Positions 52,370 to 59,810 of a stretch of 64,000 nucleotides of DNA are shown here, piece by piece. The first letter of the stretch is position 1, and every line of letters starts with the position of its first letter. The position numbers and the translations under genes were made by a program. Source of the stretch: Pseudomonas helvetica (GTDB lineage: Bacteria > Pseudomonadota > Gammaproteobacteria > Pseudomonadales > Pseudomonadaceae); contig NZ_CP150917.1 in NCBI RefSeq assembly GCF_039908645.1, forward strand, positions 3,917,501 through 3,981,500, in the 5' to 3' direction. The notes under the pieces were generated by a model, which saw nothing but the letters and a program-made list of their open reading frames with translations, did no database searches and had not been told where the DNA came from.

Positions 52370-52389
52370 CGGGCGCGCGGCAAGGCGCC
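52370..52389 (+). terminator. possible stem-loop after glyA
   Basis: GGGCGC and GCGCCC pair around an eight-base loop 55 bases after the glyA stop. No T-tract follows, so a factor-independent terminator is uncertain. Confidence 0.35.
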
Positions 52390-52565
52390 CGGACGACCGG
52401 GCGCACCCGCTACCAATCTGTTGAGTTACTAGCGGGATGCTGATGGCCGACATTGCAGTGCTTCGGCTACGTGACTGCGACCGAAAGCGTCTACGTGTTC
52501 CCGCCAACTCCTGATTCACCGACTGTCGATTACTCCAACAAATATATAAGGACTTCACAACCACC

Positions 52566-53711
52566 ATGAACTATCCAGACTTCCTGCCGTTTACCAAACC
52601 CGCTATCGACGAAGCCACGATCGCAGCCGTCGGCGACGTCTTGCGCTCCGGCTGGATTACCAGTGGGCCCAAGGTCCAGTTATTCGAAGCGCAGCTCTCG
52701 GACTATTTCGGCGGACGCCCGGTACGGACGTTCAATTCCGGAACCTGCACCATGGAGATCGCCTTGCGCATCGCGGGAATCGGTGCTGGTGACGAAGTCA
52801 TCACCACTCCGATCTCGTGGGTTGCAACGGCCAATGTGATCATTGAAGTGGGTGCGACCCCTGTGTTTGTCGACGTTGATCCAGTCACTCGCAATATCGA
52901 TCTGGCTCAAGTCGAAGCGGCAATCACACCACGGACCAAGGCGATCATTCCGGTCTATCTGTCGGGTCTTCCGCTGGATATGGATCGTTTGTATGCGCTG
53001 GCGAAAAAACACAACCTGCGGGTGGTGGAGGATGCTGCCCAAGCGCTGGGCTCGTCCTGGAAAGGCGAGCGCATCGGGGCTTTTGGTGATTTTGTGTCCT
53101 TCAGCTTCCAAGCCAACAAGAACATCACCTCATCCGAAGGCGGTTGCTTGGTGCTGAATAATCTCGAAGAGGCACGTCTTGCCGAGAAACACCGGTTGCA
53201 GGGTGTCACTCGCAGCGGCTTCGATGGTCTGGATGTGGATGTCCTGGGCGGCAAATACAATATGACCGACATTGCCGCGACCATCGGCCTGGGCCAGTTC
53301 GCACATATCGAGGCGATCACTGCCCATCGTCGAGAGTTGGCTAAATACTACTTCGAGTGCCTTGGCAGTGATTTCGAAGCGAAATACGGTGCTCAACTAC
53401 CGGTCGCCGATTTCGATAACAGCAACTGGCACATGTTTCAGCTAGTGCTGCCAGAGCGTCAGGACGGTAAGCCGGCCCGGGCCACGTTTATGGAGCAGAT
53501 GCAAGAGCACGGGGTCGGCATCGGCTGTCACTACCCCTCGATCCACTTATTGAGCTTGTACCGCGCGCGCGGCTTCAAGGAAGGCATGTTCCCGATTGCA
53601 GAACGGGTTGGCCGTCTGATCGTTTCGCTGCCGATGTTCAATGCCATGACAACAAGGGACGTCGAACGCTCGGTGGAAGCAGTGAAAGCAGTACTGCAAC
53701 CTTGCTGTTAG
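52566..53711 (+). CDS. DegT/DnrJ/EryC1/StrS family aminotransferase
   Basis: A 381-residue PLP aminotransferase of the sugar-aminotransferase type. The start KPAIDEATIAAVGDVLRSGW, the GGRPVRTFNSGTCTMEIALR loop, VVEDAAQALGSSWKGERIG and the PLP lysine in SFSFQANKNITSSEGG near residue 185 are all present. These enzymes usually aminate keto-sugars bound to nucleotides, but some act on small keto acids or cyclitols. No nucleotide-sugar genes are nearby. It lies 250 bases after glyA, with a start codon about 6 bases after an AAGGA. Confidence 0.88.
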   Translation: MNYPDFLPFTKPAIDEATIAAVGDVLRSGWITSGPKVQLFEAQLSDYFGGRPVRTFNSGTCTMEIALRIAGIGAGDEVITTPISWVATANVIIEVGATPVFVDVDPVTRNIDLAQVEAAITPRTKAIIPVYLSGLPLDMDRLYALAKKHNLRVVEDAAQALGSSWKGERIGAFGDFVSFSFQANKNITSSEGGCLVLNNLEEARLAEKHRLQGVTRSGFDGLDVDVLGGKYNMTDIAATIGLGQFAHIEAITAHRRELAKYYFECLGSDFEAKYGAQLPVADFDNSNWHMFQLVLPERQDGKPARATFMEQMQEHGVGIGCHYPSIHLLSLYRARGFKEGMFPIAERVGRLIVSLPMFNAMTTRDVERSVEAVKAVLQPCC

Positions 53712-54613
53712 GGCTCTGCTGGCCGCAGATAGGGCTCGATAAAGCCGCAGCCAAGGATCTCGTTCAGGCGTTGCGCATCGTTCATTCGGCGAAACAGTCC
53801 AATAGTCTTCCACGGCGCGTGACCATCGACATTGGGCGCTCCCAATCCCGCCAACAGGTCGGCGATCAGTATTGATCGGGTCTCGAAAGAGATGCGTGTC
53901 AGCCCGGTGCTATTGCCAACGCCGGCATGGGCATGAGCCCCGGAAAAGGCGATCAGGCTCCCCGGAGCGATATCGACGGCAATCCCCTCCTGCGGGTCGA
54001 TCGCTTCCAGCAGATGCGGAATGGCTTCGTCGGCATCCACGGCATTGCGGCCGTCTCGATGGGATCGCTGCAAAATGGCGCGCATATCGAAATCTGTACT
54101 CGAATTACCCAGCGGTCGCTGCCAGAGGCCTGGATACAAGGCGACGGTACGCCCTGCCGCGATGGGATAGATGGGCGCCCACCAATTGGTTTGTGCATAG
54201 ATATTCGACCCCCAGGTATCGCGGTGAAACGCGATGGTGGCCGTCGTGCGGGCACGCGGCGTCGACTGTTCTGGCTCGCAATGCGGCTGAAAACGCAAAT
54301 GCAGGCGATCGCACGCCAGGGTATCGGGGGCGATGCCAAGGCTTTGCACGACGTCCTGCCAGCGCTGCTGGACCTCAGCCGAGCCTGCGAAGTCGTTCTG
54401 AATTTTCGCAAAACGCTCAATCTGCTCAGGGTGGCTCAAATGGCGATGGATCAGTTGCGGCGACCAGGGATGCAGCGCGTCTTCGAGGAGCGCACGCGTA
54501 TATTCCACCAGCGCCGTCATGGGCTGCAGGTCAGTGAAGCGAATGATCTCGCCAGCATAGATCCGGTCATGCAATTGGCGAGCGGTGCTCGGTATGGCAA
54601 GCGAGCTGTACAT
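53708..54613 (-). CDS. predicted Fe(II)/2-oxoglutarate-type oxygenase (phytanoyl-CoA dioxygenase-like)
   Basis: A 301-residue protein with a candidate metal triad: His and Asp in AFHRDTWGSNIYAQ near residue 130, distal His in FSGAHAHAGVGNSTG near residue 223, and an Arg in LTRISFETRS that could bind 2-oxoglutarate. A double-stranded beta-helix pattern surrounds these. It overlaps the DegT gene end by four bases on the opposite strand, so the two converge. It may hydroxylate an intermediate of the cluster, although co-regulation is not shown. The family assignment is by motif only. Confidence 0.65.
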   Translation of the reverse strand: MYSSLAIPSTARQLHDRIYAGEIIRFTDLQPMTALVEYTRALLEDALHPWSPQLIHRHLSHPEQIERFAKIQNDFAGSAEVQQRWQDVVQSLGIAPDTLACDRLHLRFQPHCEPEQSTPRARTTATIAFHRDTWGSNIYAQTNWWAPIYPIAAGRTVALYPGLWQRPLGNSSTDFDMRAILQRSHRDGRNAVDADEAIPHLLEAIDPQEGIAVDIAPGSLIAFSGAHAHAGVGNSTGLTRISFETRSILIADLLAGLGAPNVDGHAPWKTIGLFRRMNDAQRLNEILGCGFIEPYLRPAEP

Positions 54614-54966
54614 GACTGGAAGTCCCCTGAAGGTGCGCCCCTGACTTTAGATCCACGCCGATTGTGGCGAAAGTGGCAGGTGAGGCGAAAAAGCGCGGAT
54701 CAGGTCCTGGGGACGTGAGCAACAGGCGACCTTCAAGCCATGAATGGGGCGCTTATGGCAGTTCTCAGCGGGCAGTTAACGGCCAGGAACCAACGCACGA
54801 CTCCAACAATAAATTCCCCCCGTTGCTCGTGAAACTTGTGTTGAGGCCCACAGTCTTAGCCCAGCCTTGGAATCCATCTGCAAGCCAATACAGCAAAACG
54901 CTCTGCGGTCATTCCTCTGCCCACTATCGCCATTACCGTCGTCATCCCATCAGAGCTGCCCGCCTC
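54614..54966. other. gene-free stretch upstream of the CAP-domain gene
   Basis: It contains the oxygenase promoter side, a degenerate family A repeat at 54750-54786 and the leader of the CAP-domain gene. No other gene is supported. Confidence 0.45.
54750..54786 (+). repeat. REP-like repeat, family A, degenerate copy 15
   Basis: GCTTATGGCAGTTCTCAGCG, then GGCAGTTAACGGCCAGGAAC, keeps the GGCAG...GGCCAG spacing of the family. Confidence 0.5.
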
Positions 54967-55827
54967 ATGCGCCAGACCGTTCGCTCCTCCTGCATTTTCT
55001 CGCTCTGCCTTATTCCTTTGCTCCCCCTGTTCGCCAGTCCCGCCCATGCCGGCGGGGAAAGGCAACTGGTGGAGGACATCAACGACTACCGCGCCCAACC
55101 GCAGCGCTGCGCGGGGCGCACGGTCCGAGCCTTGACGCCGCTGGCGCTGAAGTCGAACCTGGCCTTGCCGATCGGCGATGGCGGCGTTACGCGGGAGACG
55201 TTGAAGGATTCCGGCTATCAGGCGGTGTCTGTGCGGACTATCCGTCTGGTCGACGCAGAAGATGCCGAGGAGGCCTTTGACATGCTCGAGAGCCGCTACT
55301 GTGGGGCCCTGCTCGATACCCAGTTCACCGATATTGGCGTGTATCGCGACGAGAGCGAATGGCAGGTGGTGCTGGCGCGGCCCTTGCTCGATAGGCATCT
55401 GGACGACCCGCGAGCGGCGGGCAAGACGTTGCTGGCAGAAGTCAACGCGGCACGGGCGAAACCGCGCCTGTGTGGTCGTCAGCGCTTCGCCGCTGCACCG
55501 CCGCTGACCTGGAATGCCGCCCTGGGGACAGCGGCGCAGGGGCACAGCCGGGCGATGGCCAACGACAATTACTTCGCGCACCAGGACCCCAACGGTGATA
55601 TGCCGTGGGACCGAGCGAAGGCCGCCGGCTACGGTGGCCGGCAGATCGGAGAGAACATCGCCGCCGGGCAGCGTTCACCGGACAAGGCTATGGAAGGCTG
55701 GCTGGCCAGCCCCGGGCATTGCGCCATCCTGATGAACCCGATGTTTACCCAGGTTGGCGCGGCCTATTCCGCGAATTCGCGTAGCGACAACGGCATCTAT
55801 TGGACGATGCTGTTCGGCGCGAAATAA
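54967..55827 (+). CDS. exported CAP-domain (SCP/PR1-like) protein
   Basis: A 286-residue exported protein with signal peptide (FSLCLIPLLPLFASPAHA, cleavage near residue 28). The C-terminal CAP domain at about residues 155-285 shows the family residues: LLAEVNAARAKPRLCGRQRF, GHSRAMANDNYFAHQ, GENIAAGQRSPDKAMEGWL and SPGHCAILMNPMFTQVGAAY. Bacterial CAP proteins are extracellular or periplasmic and mostly uncharacterised. The region between the signal and the CAP domain is a second, Cys-containing segment. Start is the ATG before the basic RQTVRSS. Confidence 0.85.
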   Translation: MRQTVRSSCIFSLCLIPLLPLFASPAHAGGERQLVEDINDYRAQPQRCAGRTVRALTPLALKSNLALPIGDGGVTRETLKDSGYQAVSVRTIRLVDAEDAEEAFDMLESRYCGALLDTQFTDIGVYRDESEWQVVLARPLLDRHLDDPRAAGKTLLAEVNAARAKPRLCGRQRFAAAPPLTWNAALGTAAQGHSRAMANDNYFAHQDPNGDMPWDRAKAAGYGGRQIGENIAAGQRSPDKAMEGWLASPGHCAILMNPMFTQVGAAYSANSRSDNGIYWTMLFGAK

Positions 55828-55835
55828 GCAAATCA

Positions 55836-55904
55836 ATGAAAAGGGGACAGATTGCGTCGAGGCTGATGGCAGATAAACAAGTCTGCCCCCTTTTCATTTT
55901 TTAG
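55836..55904. repeat. family B inverted-repeat element, copy 12 (possible terminator)
   Basis: AATGAAAAGGGGACAGATT on the left and AAGTCTGCCCCCTTTTCATT on the right pair almost perfectly and are followed by a T-run. The copy lies 9 bases after the CAP gene stop and could end its transcript in either direction. Confidence 0.75.
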
Positions 55905-55916
55905 ATCCGCCACCGC

Positions 55917-56236
55917 TCAAGCAAGCGCCATCAGCCTGTTTACCCGCCTCACCAACCGCCAGTGGACGATCCACAGCGGCAACGCCAAAGCTCCTCCCAG
56001 CGAACCAAGTTCGTTGGGCAGCAACGAAACAATCCCAAGGTCAGCGAACGCTGAAGGTCGCGGCAATAAAAGAATACGGCGTTCAGGAACACCAGCGTCA
56101 ATATCGACGCCCCGATGCTGCCCAATGCCTCCAGTTCGCTGAAGATTCCCCCGGCCACCAAAGGATTTACCCAGGGCCACGCCAACGCGCAGGCCACGGG
56201 AATGGTCAGCAGAATCTTGAAGACGACGAGCAACAT
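55917..56236 (-). pseudogene. small membrane protein gene broken by deletion/frame change
   Basis: The minus strand begins MLLVVFKILLTIPVACALAW and continues to FFYCRDLQRSLTL, then the frame changes near 56040. The remainder, IVSLLPNELGSLGGALALPL, then WIVHWRLVRRVNRLMALA, is in another frame. Joined, these are the two ends of a Pseudomonas membrane protein family I remember as longer, with a middle segment between them. An internal deletion is therefore more likely than a simple one-base error. Confidence 0.65.
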
Positions 56237-56382
56237 CGGCGAACCCTGCAATAAATGACAGTCGCCATTATGCCGCAGCGGATTTTGCCTTGAATGCGGT
56301 CACGGGTCGCAGGCGAGCCCCCTACAACGCCCTCCCCTATCAGCCAACGCTTTGCACCTGCTGAGGGAAGATAGTTGCCAAG

Positions 56383-56868
56383 CTAATCCCCAAGCTGAAA
56401 TTGCTGAAAATCCACACGCCTGACATAAATCCAGAAGTCATGCCTTGGCTCATACTGCTCCATGCAAACGCTATGGTCCTGGCACAGTTCATCTTCGTCG
56501 ATCAGGGTGCGATCCCAATCGAAGTCAGGGTTCTTGGAAATGGCGTAGCTAGGATAAGGTTGGTCGAGATCGAAGTGGATCGAGTACACGAACAACGGGG
56601 ACTCCCACGGCATGTGGGTTTCGCATAGCCGCATCAGTTCGGGCATCTGTGCTTTACAGTGCTGTTCGGCAAACTTCAGTGCCTGGGGCAAGTCATCCCA
56701 CGCTGCCTTGACCACGCGTTGCACGGCGGCAAGCCTGGCGCGAGGTGGCTCGTCATCGTAGTGTTCGACGTAAATCAAACGGCTGCCGAACTGGAACTCG
56801 CATTGCCAGAAACCCGAGGGAGTACGCCAGTGGCCAAGCATGGATTCGGTTAGTAGATTGATGTCCAT
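56383..56868 (-). CDS. hypothetical protein
   Basis: A 161-residue acidic soluble protein (SGFWQCEFQFGSRLIYVEHY; WESPLFVYSIHFDLDQPYPS; ISKNPDFDWDRTLIDEDELC). I do not recognise it. It stands alone with a family A repeat upstream, the setting of other orphan genes here. Confidence 0.6.
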   Translation of the reverse strand: MDINLLTESMLGHWRTPSGFWQCEFQFGSRLIYVEHYDDEPPRARLAAVQRVVKAAWDDLPQALKFAEQHCKAQMPELMRLCETHMPWESPLFVYSIHFDLDQPYPSYAISKNPDFDWDRTLIDEDELCQDHSVCMEQYEPRHDFWIYVRRVDFQQFQLGD

Positions 56869-56983
56869 ATCGGTACTACACAGATGTGAAGGTGCTCAGG
56901 CTACCCTTACAAGCACCATCCTGGAAATGCCGTAGGCGCTTGGGCTATTTGTCCAACATCCACGGGATCTGACAGGCAGCATT

Positions 56984-57035
56984 GGGTCGTTTTCTGCCTC
57001 TCGCGACGGGCAGAAAACGGCCAAAAGTGGACGGT
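56984..57035 (+). repeat. REP-like repeat, family A, copy 16
   Basis: TCGTTTTCTGCCTCTCGCGA, then CGGGCAGAAAACGGCCAAAA and GTGGACGG, is a near-complete palindromic copy. Confidence 0.65.
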
Positions 57036-57152
57036 AGACACGGTGATGGCAAATGAGTAGTGTCACGGATGCTGTTTTCGAATCTAGAGGGCAGCAGGGC
57101 TTGCCCTCATCCATGTCACCTAATAGTAGTTATACGCTTGCAAGGAATCGCA

Positions 57153-57536
57153 ATGATCACCGTCTATGGAATTGACTACAATTTAAATGCCAAAAAAGCA
57201 CAGATGTCCGATGTGCTACATAATTGCATGACTACTGTTCTTGGGTTACCCGAAGACAAGCGTGCTCACCGTTTCGTCCCGCTAGATAAAACTAATTTTT
57301 ATTACCCCGGCGGTAGATCTGAAAAATACACAGTAATCGAAATAAGCATGATTTCTGGGCGAACGGAAGAAACTAAAAAGAAGCTCATAAAGCAAATATT
57401 TACAGCCTTTGAGCGAGACTTGGCTATAAATCCGGTTGACGTTGAAATCACAATATTTGAGCAGCCAAGTCATTGCTGGGGATTCCGAGGGATCACAGGC
57501 GATGAGGCAACCTTGAGTTACAGGGTTAACGTATAA
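57153..57536 (+). CDS. tautomerase family protein without Pro-1, integron-cassette-like
   Basis: A 127-residue protein whose core matches the tautomerase superfamily: HRFVPLDKTNFYYPGGRSEK, then YTVIEISMISGRTEETKKKL, and DVEITIFEQPSHCWGFRGIT plus GDEATLSY. The expected catalytic Pro after Met is Ile here (MITVYGIDY), so activity may differ or be lost. The gene is AT-rich and is followed immediately by an attC-like site, which suggests that it is an integron gene cassette. Confidence 0.75.
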   Translation: MITVYGIDYNLNAKKAQMSDVLHNCMTTVLGLPEDKRAHRFVPLDKTNFYYPGGRSEKYTVIEISMISGRTEETKKKLIKQIFTAFERDLAINPVDVEITIFEQPSHCWGFRGITGDEATLSYRVNV

Positions 57537-57606
57537 CAAAAGGTTCAAGCCGTTCGCTTCGCTCTCTGGGACCGCGTACCGCGGCTCCTTAACCTAAACG
57601 TTAGGC
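57529..57606 (+). other. attC-like integron recombination site
   Basis: From GTATAAC at the gene end, the sequence reads GGTTCAAGCCGTTCGCTTCG, then a CCGCG-TAC-CGCGG hairpin, GGCTCCTTAACC and the consensus box GTTAGGC at 57600-57606. GGTTCAAGCCG pairs with CGGCTCCTTAACC leaving extrahelical bases, as in attC folds. Confidence 0.65.
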
Positions 57607-57792
57607 AGTCATGAATATTGTAAGCGTCCAGCAACACGCCTTCTTGAGGCCATCGCTTAATGATCAATTGCACTGACTTGACCACCCGTTCGCATTTAAC
57701 TAACTCAGCGTTTGCATCGGACTTAAACGCTCAGTAAACAGCACCGGCAGAGGACGACCCTTTGCCGTCGGTCATGCTTCCCGGAAGCTGTC

Positions 57793-57877
57793 GTTCAACG
57801 CCGAGCTAACAGGCCGCAACCTATGCCACGCAGCGGCAGTCTTCGGTTGCGGTCCGGGTTGAGGGAAGGGTTAGACC
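57793..57877 (-). other. second attC-like site, opposite orientation
   Basis: On the minus strand GTCTAAC (R'' box) at 57877-57871 leads to ACCGCAACC, a loop, GGTTGCGG and then GTTGAAC (R' box) at 57799-57793. The boxes fit RYYYAAC and GTTRRRY. It begins 35 bases after the stop of the DUF2867 gene, the expected place for a cassette's attC. Confidence 0.6.
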
Positions 57878-57911
57878 TCAGTTGGCCGCGCATGATGATT
57901 TGGACTTTGGC

Positions 57912-58457
57912 TTACGCCTCCGTCGCCGACGGCCAGCCGATCCGTGCCGCACTACGAAGATTGGACTGAACGACTAAGCGATGAAACGGGGCAATGAGAA
58001 AAATATAGAGACGACCTAAGCGATTGTGGCAATGAACAACGGTCGACAGAGTCAAGTGACGTTTAGCTCCCGGCGACGACTGACCGGAACATAGAACAGA
58101 GAGCCTGAAGTCCAGGTGCTTGTCGTCTTCTCCAAGAACGACTTCAGTTGGACTTGTGCTGTAGACCTTAAAGATGCCGAGTCGGCCCGCTCCGCTCTCC
58201 GCATCCAGTGATGCGAGATGCTTAGCTGTCTTGAGGCCGAAGCCGGCTACGAGCGCGTCTCGAACCGTCAAGAGGCTGCTGACCCAAGGCGCTTGGTGAG
58301 CGAAGATGAACCTCGCCAACAATTCGGGATTGGTTGACGCTCCGGTGGGAAGCTCGATCGAGTAAGCGTCGGCGAGATTCATCGATGCGTAGGCTTTAGC
58401 AATCGCCGACTCCGGAGGAAGCGACACAGATGTTGCGTGATGGTGTTCGGTTGACAT
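57912..58457 (-). CDS. DUF2867 domain-containing protein
   Basis: A 181-residue soluble protein. The segments ADAYSIELPTGASTNPELL, ARFIFAHQAPWVSSLLTVRD and GFGLKTAKHLASLDAESGAG match the layout of DUF2867 proteins, which are uncharacterised. The gene is followed by an attC-like site and preceded 9 bases upstream by a small gene on the same strand. It is probably part of an integron-derived cassette. Confidence 0.7.
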   Translation of the reverse strand: MSTEHHHATSVSLPPESAIAKAYASMNLADAYSIELPTGASTNPELLARFIFAHQAPWVSSLLTVRDALVAGFGLKTAKHLASLDAESGAGRLGIFKVYSTSPTEVVLGEDDKHLDFRLSVLCSGQSSPGAKRHLTLSTVVHCHNRLGRLYIFLIAPFHRLVVQSNLRSAARIGWPSATEA

Positions 58458-58466
58458 GTATGCGGC

Positions 58467-58664
58467 CTATGGTTCGTTTCTGAGGTCTAAAATTTCAACC
58501 ACATGATCTGGCATCTCCTGCGGGAGCATTTGCCTAGCACTGTCATTGGCATTTTCTTGGCTATCCGCCCGTATCGGCCTTGTGTCTTCGGACCAGGACT
58601 CGCTATCGAGCGACGACTTGAGGCGATATCTGTACTTCACGAAAAAGAACCTCAGTGCTGTCAT
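58467..58664 (-). CDS. small hypothetical protein
   Basis: A 65-residue charged protein (RFFFVKYRYRLKSSLDSESW; SARQMLPQEMPDHVVEILDL). It ends 9 bases before the DUF2867 gene and may be co-transcribed. The ATG at 58664 (MTALRFFFVKYR) is chosen, as the frame upstream of it contains repeat-derived sequence. No family is recognised. Confidence 0.5.
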   Translation of the reverse strand: MTALRFFFVKYRYRLKSSLDSESWSEDTRPIRADSQENANDSARQMLPQEMPDHVVEILDLRNEP

Positions 58665-58799
58665 TTTTTGGCCCTGGATGAGGTTCGAGTACGAATCACA
58701 GGAAGCGTAGCATTGAATAGCCCCTGGCTTAGTAGACGCAACCGAACGCCCCACTGATCTCCGACGCTTGTTGGTACTCGCCGGCTGCTTCAGGCCGTT

Positions 58800-58848
58800 T
58801 ACGGTACTTCGCGGCAGGCAGAAATCGGCCAGAAGCAGACGCTCATGG
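58800..58848 (+). repeat. REP-like repeat, family A, copy 17
   Basis: TACGGTACTTCGCGGCAGGC, then AGAAATCGGCCAGAAGCAGA, is close to the family consensus. Confidence 0.65.
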
Positions 58849-58916
58849 ACGACCGCTTTCGACTGAAGCGGACACTCCACTGATGCCAGGCAGATAGTTC
58901 AAGATGTGCGGCGCCG

Positions 58917-58950
58917 AGCCGATAAGCGAATGTTTTCGGCCAGAAGCGCG
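58917..58950 (+). repeat. REP-like repeat, family A, partial copy 18
   Basis: CCGATAAGCGAATGTTTTCG, then GCCAGAAGCGCGG, ends right at the GTTAGGC box that overlaps the next gene's stop codon. Confidence 0.5.
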
Positions 58951-58951
58951 G

Positions 58952-59374
58952 TTAGGCCTCTGCTTTAATCAGCACGCCACTCTTAACCCGAGCATCCAGT
59001 ATCGCGGAAAACTCCTCAAAATCGTGCGCGGATTCCGGGGCAACGTACATCAAGTTGCCAAAGTGGTCGGCGTAGTCTTGAAGGTAAAGGCCATGGCTCC
59101 CGTAATACTGCTGCGCGATCTCATTCCCAGCGTCGTTCAAGTCCTCCTCCGTAAATTTGCCATCGCAATACCTGAAGAGAAACTCGGTGGCGGAGAGTTC
59201 GCCGCTGATCACGTGGGCGACGGCTTCAGGCTCTTCCTCGGCGTGAAAGTCGCCAGCCCAGCCTTTAACAAAACACCATCTCAAGAACAGCGCTATGTGT
59301 GTGCCGCCGTGCTCCTGTGGTTGGCCTGCTGGAAAGTCTCCACCATGGTGCCAGCTTGCATCATCGTATTTCAT
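58952..59374 (-). CDS. DUF7832-like hypothetical protein
   Basis: A 140-residue acidic soluble protein starting MKYDDASWHHGGDFPAGQP, then EHGGTHIALFLRWCFVKGWA. The YDDASWH-GGDFP opening, THI-FL-WC block and CDGKFTEEDLNDAGNEIA near residue 80 match an uncharacterised family (DUF7832 as I recall). Its TAA stop lies within GCCTAAC, a perfect RYYYAAC box, so an attC site may begin here. Family members often occur as orphan genes in variable regions. Confidence 0.65.
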   Translation of the reverse strand: MKYDDASWHHGGDFPAGQPQEHGGTHIALFLRWCFVKGWAGDFHAEEEPEAVAHVISGELSATEFLFRYCDGKFTEEDLNDAGNEIAQQYYGSHGLYLQDYADHFGNLMYVAPESAHDFEEFSAILDARVKSGVLIKAEA

Positions 59375-59436
59375 GGGCGTCCTTGAGATGTTTTGCGTTG
59401 AAATGGGGGCTTGATTTATCACGTTCTCGCAGGGAT

Positions 59437-59595
59437 AACCAAGCGTATGTTTGGCTTTCTGTTGCTGCTGCCAATGGCCAGTCAAAAGCCGCAGATTATC
59501 GAAGTCATGTAGCTAAAAAACTATCCAAATCCCAACTGGCGGCAGCGCAAAAAATAGCGGGGCAGTATTGTGAGAAATACCAATCACGTCGCTGA
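59437..59595 (+). pseudogene. Sel1-repeat protein, C-terminal fragment
   Basis: The frame encodes DNQAYVWLSVAAANGQSKAA, then DYRSHVAKKLSKSQLAAAQK and IAGQYCEKYQ. This is the typical last Sel1 repeat and tail of a Sel1-like protein. No start or earlier repeats exist upstream, so only the 3' end remains. Confidence 0.7.
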
Positions 59596-59655
59596 TTTCT
59601 AGCGTGCATATTCTTTTTATATGAGGGTTATGCTGCCGGTTGTTCAGTTCCACCA

Positions 59656-59720
59656 CTGACCGCTTCTGGCAATGGATTCAACCGGTGGTGGCAGGCAGAA
59701 ATCGGCCAGAAGCAGTCACT
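59656..59720. repeat. REP-like repeat, family A, full palindromic copy 19
   Basis: TGACCGCTTCTGGCAATGG, then ATTCAACCGGTGGTGGC, AGGCAGAAATCGGCC and AGAAGCAGTCA. The outer arms are inverted copies; it matches the full copy at 11473-11538. Confidence 0.75.
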
Positions 59721-59810
59721 GGAAACCCATCAGCGAATTCGTAATGAGCTTCCCATTGCCCGCTCTACCTTGTTAGAGCAGGCGGGTACGGGATGAGTGA
59801 TTGCAAAACT

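Noticed and set aside
56122..56280. Rho-independent terminator downstream of the broken membrane protein gene
   Set aside because: No stem followed by a T-tract was found on either strand in this part; the only good candidate nearby is the family B element at 55836-55904.
57611..57676. Short frame beginning MNIVSVQQHAFLRPSLND after the first attC-like site
   Set aside because: It ends after about 21 codons and no continuation is visible in other frames. It may be the start of a lost cassette gene, but that cannot be supported.
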